36,641 nucleotides of DNA from Dechloromonas sp. (GTDB lineage Bacteria; Pseudomonadota; Gammaproteobacteria; Burkholderiales; Rhodocyclaceae), in contig JAEUOD010000013.1 of NCBI GenBank assembly GCA_016791065.1, positions 1 to 36,641 of the forward strand, read 5' to 3'. How positions within the stretch are numbered: position 1 is the stretch's first letter; each line of letters starts with the position of its first letter. Made by a program: the position numbers and the translations under genes. Shown here one piece after another: positions 18,701 to 25,636 of the stretch. The notes under the pieces are model-generated. The model did not search any database. It was given only the letters and a program-made list of their open reading frames with translations, and had not been told where the DNA came from.

Positions 18701-19876
18701 TCAGGCCTTCGGCAACGCCCGCTGGATCAGCCTGACCCAGTAATTGACGCCGAGCGTAAGCAGCTCGTCGTTGAAATCGTAATGCGGATTGTGCAGGGTG
18801 CAGCCACCGGTGCCCGGGCCGTTGCCGAGCCAGACGTAGCAGCCCGGCTTTTCGCGCAGCATGTAGGCAAAATCCTCGGCCCCCATCGACGGCAGCGAGT
18901 CGGTCAGCACATGCTCGCTGCCGAATACCGACATTGCCACTTCACGACAGAAAGCTGCCTCGGAAACGCTGTTCACGGTCGGCGGATAGCGGTGGTCGAA
19001 CTGGACGCCGATCTGCGCCCCGTTGGCGGCCGCGATGCCGCTGCACAGGCGCTCAACGGCGCGCTCGATGGCTTCCTGGACTTCCGGCTTGAAGCTGCGG
19101 ATGGTGCCGCGCAGGACAACCTCTTCCGGAATGATGTTCCAGGCCTCGCCGGCGTGGAACTGGGTGACGCTGACCACGGCCGCGTCACAGGGATGCAGCG
19201 TGCGGCTGACCACAGTCTGCAGCGCCTGCACGAGTTGCGCCCCGGCGACGATGGAATCGACGCCCTGGTGCGGCATGGCGGCATGACAGCCGTGGCCGCG
19301 CACATGGATTTCGAAGCCGCAGGTACCGGCCATGACCGGGCCGGGCATGACGGCCATGGCGCCAACCGGAATACCCGGCCAGTTGTGCAAGCCGAACACG
19401 GCCTCGACCGGGAATTTCTCGAACAGGCCGTCCTCGATCATCACCGCCGCACCACCTTCGGATTCCTCGGCCGGCTGGAAGATGAAGACGGCGACGCCGT
19501 CGAAGTCCGGGTACGCCGCAAGGTAGCGCGCCGCACCAAGCAGCATCGCGGTGTGGCCGTCGTGGCCGCAGGCGTGCATTTTTCCGGGATGCCGCGAATG
19601 ATGCGGGAACTCGTTCATCTCGGCGAGCGGCAGGGCGTCCATGTCGGCACGCAGGCCGATCATGCGGTCGGACGTACCGGCGCGCAGGACGCCAACGACG
19701 CCGGTTTTGGCCAGGCCGCGATGTACTTCCAGGCCGTAGCGCTCCAGTTCGCGGGCGACGATGTCGGCCGTGCGGTTTTCGTTGAAGGCCAGTTCCGGAT
19801 GGGCGTGGATATCGCGCCGCTGCGCCGTCAATTCGCCCAGGAACGGCAGATCAAGCAGGGGAAGGGTCGGGGGCAT
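18701..19876 (-). CDS. M20-family amidohydrolase (hippurate hydrolase / N-acyl-amino-acid deacylase type)
   Basis: A 391-residue metallopeptidase-fold amidohydrolase. HACGHDGHTAML (101-112) supplies C103 and H105, EE at 137-138 the catalytic/bridging glutamates and H164 a further ligand; the dimerisation domain is about 180-295, with conserved GHGCHAAMPHQGVD (about 188-201). This is the M20D subfamily, which hydrolyses N-acyl amino acids, hippurate or IAA conjugates. The specific substrate is not known. I chose the ATG at 19876, 6 nt after AAGGAG; a longer form starting at 19921 would overlap the rapZ promoter. It is divergent from rapZ across 71 bp. Confidence 0.92.
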   Translation of the reverse strand: MPPTLPLLDLPFLGELTAQRRDIHAHPELAFNENRTADIVARELERYGLEVHRGLAKTGVVGVLRAGTSDRMIGLRADMDALPLAEMNEFPHHSRHPGKMHACGHDGHTAMLLGAARYLAAYPDFDGVAVFIFQPAEESEGGAAVMIEDGLFEKFPVEAVFGLHNWPGIPVGAMAVMPGPVMAGTCGFEIHVRGHGCHAAMPHQGVDSIVAGAQLVQALQTVVSRTLHPCDAAVVSVTQFHAGEAWNIIPEEVVLRGTIRSFKPEVQEAIERAVERLCSGIAAANGAQIGVQFDHRYPPTVNSVSEAAFCREVAMSVFGSEHVLTDSLPSMGAEDFAYMLREKPGCYVWLGNGPGTGGCTLHNPHYDFNDELLTLGVNYWVRLIQRALPKA

Positions 19877-19911
19877 GGGGGTCTCCTTGTTTTGGCCCAT
19901 TATGCCCAAGC

Positions 19912-19940
19912 TTGCCTGCATGCGCAGCCTTCATTATGCT
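19912..19940 (+). promoter_or_regulatory. probable rapZ promoter, very close to the start codon
   Basis: TTGCCT (19912-19917), a 17-nt spacer and TATGCT (19935-19940). The predicted start of transcription, about 7 nt after the -10 box, falls at 19947, next to the rapZ ATG at 19948. There is no Shine-Dalgarno sequence. Confidence 0.5.
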
Positions 19941-19947
19941 GCACTGC

Positions 19948-20793
19948 ATGAAACTCGTTCTCATCAGCGGACTCTCCGGCTCGGGCAAGTCGGTCGCCCT
20001 CAACCTGCTCGAAGATTCCGCCTATTACTGCGTCGACAACCTGCCGGTGGTGATGCTGACGGTGCTCGTCCGCATGCTCAAGGAAGAGAACATCGACAAG
20101 GTAGCCGTCGCCATCGACGCCCGCTCCGGGCACGGCATCGAACTGCTCCCGGAGAAACTGGAAATGCTCCGGGAGGATGGCGTCGATCCGACCTTCCTCT
20201 TCCTCTACTCCAACGAGGAAACCCTGCTCAAGCGTTACTCGGAGTCGCGCCGCCGCCATCCGCTGGCCACCACCGAGCAATCGCTGGAGGAGGCCATCCG
20301 GGCCGAACGCACGCTGCTCGAACCGATTTCTGGCCTCGGCCACCGTATCGACACCAGCGGACTCAAGGCCAACGCCCTGCGCGAATGGGTGCGCCAGTTC
20401 ATCGAAGCCGAACCCGGGCGGGGCCTGACGCTGATGTTCGAATCCTTCGGCTTCAAGCACGGCATTCCGCTCGATGCCGACCTCGTCTTCGACGTGCGCT
20501 GCCTGCCCAATCCGCATTACGACGTCAATCTGCGCCCCCTGACCGGGCGCGACCAGCCGGTCATCGAATTCCTCGAAGCCGAGGCCGAAGTCCGCCAGAT
20601 GCGCGACGACATCGCCCGCTTCGTCGCCACCTGGCTGCCCTGTTACATCAAGGACAACCGCAATTACCTGACCGTCGCCATCGGCTGCACCGGCGGCCAG
20701 CACCGCTCGGTCTATATCGCGGAATGGCTGGCTCGCGAATTCGCGCAGCGCGCCCGCGTCCTGGTACGTCACCGGACCCTGGCCGGCGGGTGA
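19948..20793 (+). CDS. rapZ: RNase adapter protein RapZ (nucleotide-binding)
   Basis: A 281-residue protein (E. coli RapZ is 284). The Walker A loop GLSGSGKS is at 8-15, followed by the family-typical LLEDSAYYCVDNLP (20-33). The C-terminal domain keeps GCTGGQHRSVYIAE (near 254-267), the sugar-phosphate-binding part. In enterobacteria RapZ presents the GlmZ small RNA to RNase E and senses glucosamine-6-phosphate; in this lineage the RNA partner is not known. It is separated from the hprK-ptsN neighbourhood in which it is often found and instead leads a series with a NusG_II protein, a Gx transporter and ubiX. Its stop overlaps the next GTG by 3 bases. The ATG at 19948 gives the conserved MKLVLISG start. 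Confidence 0.95.
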   Translation: MKLVLISGLSGSGKSVALNLLEDSAYYCVDNLPVVMLTVLVRMLKEENIDKVAVAIDARSGHGIELLPEKLEMLREDGVDPTFLFLYSNEETLLKRYSESRRRHPLATTEQSLEEAIRAERTLLEPISGLGHRIDTSGLKANALREWVRQFIEAEPGRGLTLMFESFGFKHGIPLDADLVFDVRCLPNPHYDVNLRPLTGRDQPVIEFLEAEAEVRQMRDDIARFVATWLPCYIKDNRNYLTVAIGCTGGQHRSVYIAEWLAREFAQRARVLVRHRTLAGG

Positions 20794-21167
20794 AACCCTG
20801 GCTTGCCCTGATCCGGCCGGGCGACTGGCTGGTCATGCTCGGCAGCGCCGCCCTGGTCGGCAGCAGCATTTCCGTTTTCTGGCAGGGAGGCCTGGCTGAC
20901 CGGGCGATCATCCGCCAGGAGGACAAGGTCTTCGCCGAGGTCGACCTGCGCAACAAGCGCCAGCTCGAAGTCGATGGCCCGCTGGGCAAGACGCTGATCG
21001 CCATCGAACCCGGGCGCGCCCGCATCGTCAGCGACCCGGGACCACGCCAGTACTGCGTGCGCCAGGGCTGGCTGATGCGTCCCGGCGAGATCGCCATCTG
21101 TGCCCCGAACCGCGTCAGCCTGCAGATTGCCGGCCGGACCAAGGTCTATGACTCGATCAGCTACTGA
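20790..21167 (+). CDS. membrane-anchored NusG domain II protein
   Basis: A 125-residue protein with one N-terminal membrane segment (about residues 12-31) and a small beta-rich domain outside the membrane. The pattern after residue 35, with GKTLIAIEPGRARIVSDPGPRQYCVRQG-like text around 66-93 and the PGEIAICAPN turn, is that of the NusG_II family. It has nothing to do with transcription factor NusG. The start is GTG overlapping the rapZ stop (GTGA). Its partner, the Gx transporter, overlaps its 3' end by 20 nt. The pair occurs together in many genomes, often near ApbE flavin transferase or in flavin-linked electron-transfer loci (recalled family knowledge, not checked here). Confidence 0.82.
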   Translation: MKPWLALIRPGDWLVMLGSAALVGSSISVFWQGGLADRAIIRQEDKVFAEVDLRNKRQLEVDGPLGKTLIAIEPGRARIVSDPGPRQYCVRQGWLMRPGEIAICAPNRVSLQIAGRTKVYDSISY

Positions 21168-21684
21168 ACTCGCCGTCACCGAGGAAGACCGCCGGGTCGC
21201 CTGGCTGGCCACGGCCGCGGTCGGCCTGTCGCTGGTCGATGCGGCGATCCCGACGCCGCTGCCCGGGATCAAGCCGGGGCTGGCCAACATTGTCACGCTG
21301 GTCGTGCTCGCCCGTTATGGCTGGGGCACTGCGGTCTGGGTCAGCGGCCTGCGTGTGCTGGCCGGCAGCCTGCTGCTCGGCCACTTTCTCGCCCCCGGCT
21401 TCTTCCTCTCGTTGACCGGCACGACGCTCAGCCTGCTCACCCTCGGCCTCGCCCGTCACCTGCCGGCGCGCTGGTTCGGGCCGGTCAGCCTCTCCATCCT
21501 CGCCGCCTTCGCCCACATCGGTGGTCAGTTGCTGCTGGCCCGCGCCTGGCTGATTCCGCACGATGGCGTCTTCCTGCTCGCTCCGCTCTTCGGCGCCGCC
21601 GCCCTGGTCTTCGGCACCATCAACGGGCTGATCGCGGCTAAACTGCTGGCTGGACCCGCGCCCGAAGAAACGCCCCATGCCTAA
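21148..21684 (+). CDS. Gx transporter family membrane protein
   Basis: A 178-residue hydrophobic protein with about five transmembrane helices. [18 protein letters not shown] around residues 32-49 is the hallmark of the Gx transporter family, once called heptaprenyl diphosphate synthase component I, a name with little support. It resembles the substrate-binding (S) components of ECF-type transporters. The substrate is unknown; flavin or quinone-precursor handling is suggested only by the company of NusG_II and ubiX. The ATG at 21148 overlaps the upstream gene by 20 nt; its 3' end overlaps ubiX by 8 nt. Confidence 0.85.
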   Translation: MTRSATELAVTEEDRRVAWLATAAVGLSLVDAAIPTPLPGIKPGLANIVTLVVLARYGWGTAVWVSGLRVLAGSLLLGHFLAPGFFLSLTGTTLSLLTLGLARHLPARWFGPVSLSILAAFAHIGGQLLLARAWLIPHDGVFLLAPLFGAAALVFGTINGLIAAKLLAGPAPEETPHA

Positions 21685-22282
21685 GACCATCTGCCTCGCC
21701 CTGACCGGTGCCTCCGGCATGCCCTACGGCCTGCGCCTGCTCGAATGCCTGCTGGCCGCCAGCTGCAAGGTGCAGTTGCTCTACTCGCAGGCCGCTCAGG
21801 TCGTCGCCCGGCAGGAACTGGAGGTCGAGCTGCCGTCGCGGCCGGCCGAGGCCAAGGCCGCCCTGCTCGCCCGTTATCCGGCCGCAGACCCGGAACTGCT
21901 CTCGGTCTTCGGCCGCGAGGAATGGTTCGCGCCGGTCGCCTCGGGTTCCAACCCACCCGACGCCATGGTCGTCTGCCCCTGCACCATGGGCACCCTGGCC
22001 GCCATTGCCCAAGGCCTGGCCGACAACCTGATCGAACGCGCCGCCGACGTGGTGCTCAAGGAAGGCCACAAGCTCGTGCTTGTGCCGCGCGAAACGCCGT
22101 TCTCGATCATCCACCTCGAAAACATGCTGCGCCTGGCCCGTGCCGGTGCCGTCATCCTGCCGCCGAGCCCGGGTTTCTACCAGCACCCGCAGACGGTCGA
22201 GGACATCGTCGATTTCGTGGTCGCCCGCGTGCTCGATCAACTGGGCATCGAGCACACGCTCATGCAGCGCTGGGGCGCCTGA
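21677..22282 (+). CDS. ubiX: flavin prenyltransferase
   Basis: A 201-residue UbiX enzyme, which prenylates FMN using dimethylallyl phosphate and so makes the prFMN cofactor for UbiD-type decarboxylases in ubiquinone synthesis. [16 protein letters not shown] (9-24) is the FMN-binding start; [15 protein letters not shown] (about 96-110) and [19 protein letters not shown] (about 136-154) are signature segments. Length is normal. It overlaps the Gx transporter gene by 8 nt and the LON-domain gene by one base. No ubiD is in the window. Confidence 0.95.
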   Translation: MPKTICLALTGASGMPYGLRLLECLLAASCKVQLLYSQAAQVVARQELEVELPSRPAEAKAALLARYPAADPELLSVFGREEWFAPVASGSNPPDAMVVCPCTMGTLAAIAQGLADNLIERAADVVLKEGHKLVLVPRETPFSIIHLENMLRLARAGAVILPPSPGFYQHPQTVEDIVDFVVARVLDQLGIEHTLMQRWGA

Positions 22283-22914
22283 TGGGCTGGTTCGACTTCG
22301 TCCGTTCTCCGGCCGGCGCCAGCGTCGAAACCCTGCGCATCCCGCTCTTTCCACTCAACACCGTGCTATTCCCGGACGGCATCCTGCCGCTCAAGATATT
22401 CGAGCAGCGCTACCTCGACATGGCCGCCGCCTGCATGAAGGATGGCTCGCCGTTCGGCATCTGCCTGATCGCCGAGGGCAACGAGGTCGGCGCCGCAGCG
22501 GCGCCGCACCCGGTCGGCACGCTGGCCACCATCGGCGACTGGGAAATGGAACAGCTCGGTATCCTGATGATCACCGCCCGCGGCGGGCGGCGCTTCCGCA
22601 TCCTCGACAGCGAAACCGGGCCCGGCAACCTGCTGCTGGCCAATGTCGAACTGCTGGCCGACACCACGCCAGCCGCCGTGCCGCCCGAGCGCCTGCGCCT
22701 GTTGCCACTGCTCAAGCGCGTGGTCGGCGACCTCGGCCCCGAGCGCATCCCGGAGCCGCATCGCTACGACGAAGCGGAATGGGTCGGTTACCGGATCACC
22801 GAGATACTGCCGATCCAGAACCTCGCCAAGCAGAAACTACTGGAACTGGAAGACCCGCTGGCCCGCCTGGAAATCCTGGAAAAATACCTCGATCAGCGCA
22901 AGCTGCTCGGCTGA
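22282..22914 (+). CDS. LON N-terminal (substrate-binding) domain protein
   Basis: A 210-residue protein made only of the N-terminal domain of Lon protease. IPLFPLNTVLFPDGILPLKI (20-39) and FEQRYLDM (40-47) are typical; there is no ATPase or protease domain. The C-terminal helical half includes ILPIQNLAKQKLLELEDPLARL (about 177-198), the conserved end of bacterial LON-SB proteins. The function of these stand-alone domains is not established. It overlaps ubiX by one base and is the last gene before a hairpin. Confidence 0.9.
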   Translation: MGWFDFVRSPAGASVETLRIPLFPLNTVLFPDGILPLKIFEQRYLDMAAACMKDGSPFGICLIAEGNEVGAAAAPHPVGTLATIGDWEMEQLGILMITARGGRRFRILDSETGPGNLLLANVELLADTTPAAVPPERLRLLPLLKRVVGDLGPERIPEPHRYDEAEWVGYRITEILPIQNLAKQKLLELEDPLARLEILEKYLDQRKLLG

Positions 22915-22916
22915 CC

Positions 22917-22938
22917 TTCCGGCCTGCCGCGGCCGGAA
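22917..22938. terminator. perfect stem-loop between convergent genes
   Basis: TTCCGGCC (22917-22924) and GGCCGGAA (22931-22938) form an 8-bp stem with a 6-nt loop, 2 nt after the LON-domain stop codon and before the convergent CBS-domain gene. No T-run; probable two-way terminator. Confidence 0.55.
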
Positions 22939-22975
22939 TCAAGGACCAGCCACCGGGGCCGGCCCACATCGACGA

Positions 22976-23416
22976 TCAGAGAATTTCGGTAACTGCGTCG
23001 CGCTGCTCGAGTTCGTGACCGAAATCCGCGATTTCCAGCCCGAGGGCGTCGCGCGAGCTGATCACCCCGATCGGCCGGCCGAGCGGATCGATCACCGGCA
23101 TATGCCGGAAACCGCCTTCGAACATCATGTGCAGGGCGTGGGCGAAGGGCTTTTCCGGCTCGATGGTCTGCGGGTTGTGCGTCATCACCTCATGCACCTG
23201 GGTCGTATTGGGATCGAGGCCCTCGGCAAGCACCTTGAAAGCCAGATCGCGTTCGGTGCAGATGCCGATCAGCTTGCCGTGCTCAGGATCGACCACCAAA
23301 ACCGCCGCCGCCCCGTACTGTTTCATGTGCGCCGCCACCGCCCGCACGCTCTTCTCGGGGGTGGAGGTCAGCAAATCGCGATTCTGAATGACCTTGATTA
23401 CCGCTCTGTTAGGCAT
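22976..23416 (-). CDS. protein with paired CBS domains
   Basis: A 146-residue protein consisting of two CBS motifs (about 12-65 and 74-130), forming one Bateman module. CTERDLAFKV (53-62) and ISSRDALGLEI (119-129) are the characteristic ends of each motif. Stand-alone modules of this kind bind adenine nucleotides and act as energy sensors or partners; the target is unknown. AAGGAG lies 7 nt before the ATG. An AT-rich stretch upstream contains a promoter candidate, unlike most of the GC-rich surroundings. Confidence 0.9.
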   Translation of the reverse strand: MPNRAVIKVIQNRDLLTSTPEKSVRAVAAHMKQYGAAAVLVVDPEHGKLIGICTERDLAFKVLAEGLDPNTTQVHEVMTHNPQTIEPEKPFAHALHMMFEGGFRHMPVIDPLGRPIGVISSRDALGLEIADFGHELEQRDAVTEIL

Positions 23417-23480
23417 GACAGTCTCCTTCTGCTGGGTTGGGATCAGATGAAAGACTGGGCCAAAACGATAAAGTTCTTGC

Positions 23481-23510
23481 TTAATATGAAATTAATTTAC
23501 TAGTTAACAA
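23481..23510 (-). promoter_or_regulatory. promoter candidate for the CBS-domain gene
   Basis: Read on the minus strand: TTGTTA (23510-23505), an 18-nt spacer and TATTAA (23486-23481), inside an AT-rich island (about 23465-23515) that stands out from the GC-rich surroundings. The transcript would have a leader of about 55-60 nt. Confidence 0.45.
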
Positions 23511-23519
23511 TTTGTCAGA

Positions 23520-24008
23520 TCAGGCCAGACAATCACCGACTGCGGCTCGGCGGTAACGATCAGCCCAGCTTGCCGTGGCCGGATCGCCCTCGGCTGGCGC
23601 CCAAGGCGCGAAATCCTTGTCGCTGAGCGGCGAATACGGCCCCGGCTTGAACTCGAACATCACCGACCCCGGCTTCAGGGCGGTCAGCGCGTGCCAGACG
23701 CCCGGCGGAATCTCCACCGCGAGCGCCCCGCCTGCGGCGTCCAGTTCGACCCGTTCGACCACCCTTGCCTCATCATCGAACACCAGCACCGCCACCGCCC
23801 CAGCGAGAATCACGAACAGTTCCCAGCGCCCCTCGGCCAGGGCGTGACGGTGCGGCCGCACATAACTGCCTGGCTCGATCGCATTGAGAAAGCGCTGCAC
23901 CGGATCGGCAAGCTCCGGATGCAAGTTGAAATTGGCCCGGCCACGCGGAGCAGTCGCCGCCATGCCCGACAAACGTTTTAGATCCCCGGAATCCACCACC
24001 TTCAACAT
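23520..24008 (-). CDS. WbuC-family cupin metalloprotein
   Basis: A 162-residue cupin. RANFNLHPELADPVQRFLNAIEPGSYVRPHRH-like sequence covers residues 24-55; metal ligands are likely H53 and H55, E63 (RWELF) and H106 (PPGVWHAL). The N-terminal NLHP...DPVQR pattern is specific to the WbuC group, members of which occur in polysaccharide loci but also alone, as here. The reaction is unknown. GGAGG lies 6 nt before the ATG. No other polysaccharide genes are nearby. Confidence 0.88.
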   Translation of the reverse strand: MLKVVDSGDLKRLSGMAATAPRGRANFNLHPELADPVQRFLNAIEPGSYVRPHRHALAEGRWELFVILAGAVAVLVFDDEARVVERVELDAAGGALAVEIPPGVWHALTALKPGSVMFEFKPGPYSPLSDKDFAPWAPAEGDPATASWADRYRRAAVGDCLA

Positions 24009-24167
24009 GTAAAGCCTCCAATCGCCCGCGATGCGCCGAATGGCGGTGACTCAACCGCCATCCCCTTAACAGCCCGCATTGTGCCACCCCTGAAAATCCT
24101 GTCGCCATATCGAGCAGGATGCGGATAATCAGCTTTGCAGGCCAACGTCATCGACAAAGGAGGCAAC

Positions 24168-24863
24168 ATGGCAACCTACAAGGTGAAGTTCTACAAGGGC
24201 GACTATTACGACCGGCAACTGGCAGCCAACAAGGACAAGGCCGCCGCCTACATCGAGCACCACTTCAACAGCAGCGCCTCGAGCCAGCCCAATTACGCCG
24301 TCGTCGTCGTCGGCTCCAATGCCTCGCAAACCAGCCGCAACTGGGGGCGCTGGTACGCCAAGGCGATCTCCGAACAGTTCGGCTCCACGGTCGGCGGCGA
24401 CCAGGGCATTCTGGTCGGAGGCTGGAACGGCCGCGGCGACGGCAACGTCAAGCACACCGACATGCCAGCCCTGCTGCTCGAACCCCTGTTCGCCAGCAAC
24501 CCGCAACAGGCCGAAATCATCCGCAGCGAAAGCGGCCAAGGCATCCTCGCCCGCATCCTCGCCGAAAGCATCCGCCGCTTCTTCCCCAAGGGCGGGCTGA
24601 TCGCCTTCAGCGTCGGCCACAAATACAAGACCAGCAGCCCGAAAGACCGCGGCGCCGCCCTCGCCGGCGGTGGCACCGAAGCCGACTACGCGGAGAAGGT
24701 CCTCAACAAGGCCGCAGCCCTGCTCACCGAAGAAGCCTTCGCCCCCTCCCCCCGCACCCTGCGGGTCATGCGGGGCGACCAGGTACTGTTCGAAACCATC
24801 GTCGACGAAGATGCCGACGTTTCGTGGTCGTCGGATCGGAATCTGCTGTTTATTCCGGAGTAA
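24168..24863 (+). CDS. putative N-acetylmuramoyl-L-alanine amidase with circularly permuted Amidase_3 domain
   Basis: A 231-residue protein with no signal peptide. Every Amidase_3 landmark is present but in rotated order. Residues 3-34 match strand 2 onward of the family and contain EHHFNS (H32, third zinc ligand); 99-111 read MPALLLEPLFASN (E105, catalytic Glu), followed by the usual last helix (QGILARILAESI). Only then come GLIAFSVGHKYK (H151, first zinc ligand; normally near the N-terminus) and GGGTEADYAEKVLNKAAALL (E171, second ligand). A 40-residue beta-like tail closes the protein. The ATG at 24168 has AAAGGAGG 4 nt upstream. It is a single gene with its own terminator. If active it would cut peptidoglycan stem peptides; without a signal it must be released by lysis or a secretion system, or act inside the cell. 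The permutation is inferred by motif order. Confidence 0.68.
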   Translation: MATYKVKFYKGDYYDRQLAANKDKAAAYIEHHFNSSASSQPNYAVVVVGSNASQTSRNWGRWYAKAISEQFGSTVGGDQGILVGGWNGRGDGNVKHTDMPALLLEPLFASNPQQAEIIRSESGQGILARILAESIRRFFPKGGLIAFSVGHKYKTSSPKDRGAALAGGGTEADYAEKVLNKAAALLTEEAFAPSPRTLRVMRGDQVLFETIVDEDADVSWSSDRNLLFIPE

Positions 24864-24878
24864 TAGGCTGCCACGGAC

Positions 24879-24916
24879 AAGAAAAAGCCAACCGGGTTCG
24901 GTTGGCTTTTTCTTTT
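24879..24916. terminator. strong bidirectional rho-independent terminator
   Basis: A perfect 15-bp stem, 24879-24893 with 24900-24914, and a 6-nt loop. A-rich on the left and T-rich on the right, so it has a T-run on both strands. It serves the amidase gene on the plus strand and tRNA-Gly on the minus strand. Confidence 0.93.
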
Positions 24917-24945
24917 GCAGATCAATGACCTGCCTGAATTCGATG

Positions 24946-25019
24946 TGGAGCGGGCGATGGGAATCGAACCCACGGCTCTAGCTTGGGAAGCTAGGGTATT
25001 ACCATTATACGACGCCCGC
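24946..25019 (-). tRNA. tRNA-Gly (anticodon CCC)
   Basis: A 74-nt tRNA including an encoded CCA (24946-24948). The acceptor stem is GCGGGCG/CGCCCGC, the anticodon stem CTAGC/GCTAG encloses the loop TTCCCAA, giving anticodon CCC (24985-24987 on the plus strand), and the T arm is GTGGG-TTCGATT-CCCAT. The sequence closely follows other bacterial tRNA-Gly(CCC), which reads GGG codons. It is a single-gene unit with its own promoter and terminator. Confidence 0.97.
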
Positions 25020-25036
25020 TCTGGGCGAAAGGCTGC

Positions 25037-25065
25037 ATTCTAAGCGCAGACGGCGCTCGGTTCAA
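25037..25065 (-). promoter_or_regulatory. promoter of tRNA-Gly
   Basis: On the minus strand TTGAAC (25065-25060), a 17-nt spacer and TAGAAT (25042-25037), about 18 nt before the tRNA 5' end. The -35 box overlaps the stop codon of the flavin reductase gene. Confidence 0.65.
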
Positions 25066-25562
25066 TCGCCGGCGGGGTCGGCGAGTTTGCGGTATTGGCC
25101 GGCGTGGAAAAGGATCGGAGCGAGTTCTGCGGTTTCAGTGAAGCGCTCGACGCGGCCGATGAAGATGGTGTGGTCGCCGGCGACATGGACCGTTTCGTTG
25201 GCGACTTCGAAGGTAGCGCAGCAGTTCGGGAAGACCGGGGCGCCGCCGAGGCCGTGCTGCCAGGGCAGGCCGGCGAAGCGGTCGGCCGGCCAGGTGGCGA
25301 AGCGGTTGGAAATGTCCTGCTGGTCTTCCGCCAGGATGTTGATGGCGTGATGGCTGGCGTGGCGGAAGGCCTCGAGGTTGTTCGAGCCGTTGTCGAGGCA
25401 CCAGAGCACGAGCGCCGGGTTGAGCGAGACGGCGGAAAATGAATTGACGGTGAGGCCGATCGGGTGGCCGTCCTGGTCGATGGCGGTGACGACGGCGATG
25501 CCGGTGGCAAAGCGCCCAAGGGCGTTGCGCAGGGCGCGGGTGTCGGTCGTGGTTTGGGTCAT
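25062..25562 (-). CDS. flavin reductase family protein (FMN-binding split barrel)
   Basis: A 166-residue flavin reductase-like domain protein. RNALGRFATGIAVVTA (11-26) and GLTVNSFSAVSLNPALVLWCL (36-56) are the flavin-binding start of the family; HTIFIGRVE (about 130-138) closes the barrel. Such proteins reduce FMN or FAD with NAD(P)H for partner monooxygenases, or act on their own substrate. No monooxygenase gene is adjacent. Its last codons contain the -35 box of the downstream tRNA gene. It is divergent from mutY. Confidence 0.9.
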   Translation of the reverse strand: MTQTTTDTRALRNALGRFATGIAVVTAIDQDGHPIGLTVNSFSAVSLNPALVLWCLDNGSNNLEAFRHASHHAINILAEDQQDISNRFATWPADRFAGLPWQHGLGGAPVFPNCCATFEVANETVHVAGDHTIFIGRVERFTETAELAPILFHAGQYRKLADPAGD

Positions 25563-25636
25563 CGCGGTCGTTCGGCTGGGTACTGGCGGAAAAGGCCGTA
25601 TTATCCGTGCTCCCGCAGCACTCGTCGAGGCAGAAT

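Noticed and set aside
18659-19951. Plus-strand open frame of 430 codons opposite the M20 amidohydrolase
   Set aside because: Shadow of a minus-strand gene with complete M20 metal ligands; its text has no domain signature.
24119-24928. Overlapping Arg/Gln-rich plus-strand frame over the amidase gene and the terminator
   Set aside because: It runs through the rho-independent terminator and has no ribosome site; the other frame has AAAGGAGG and the amidase motifs.
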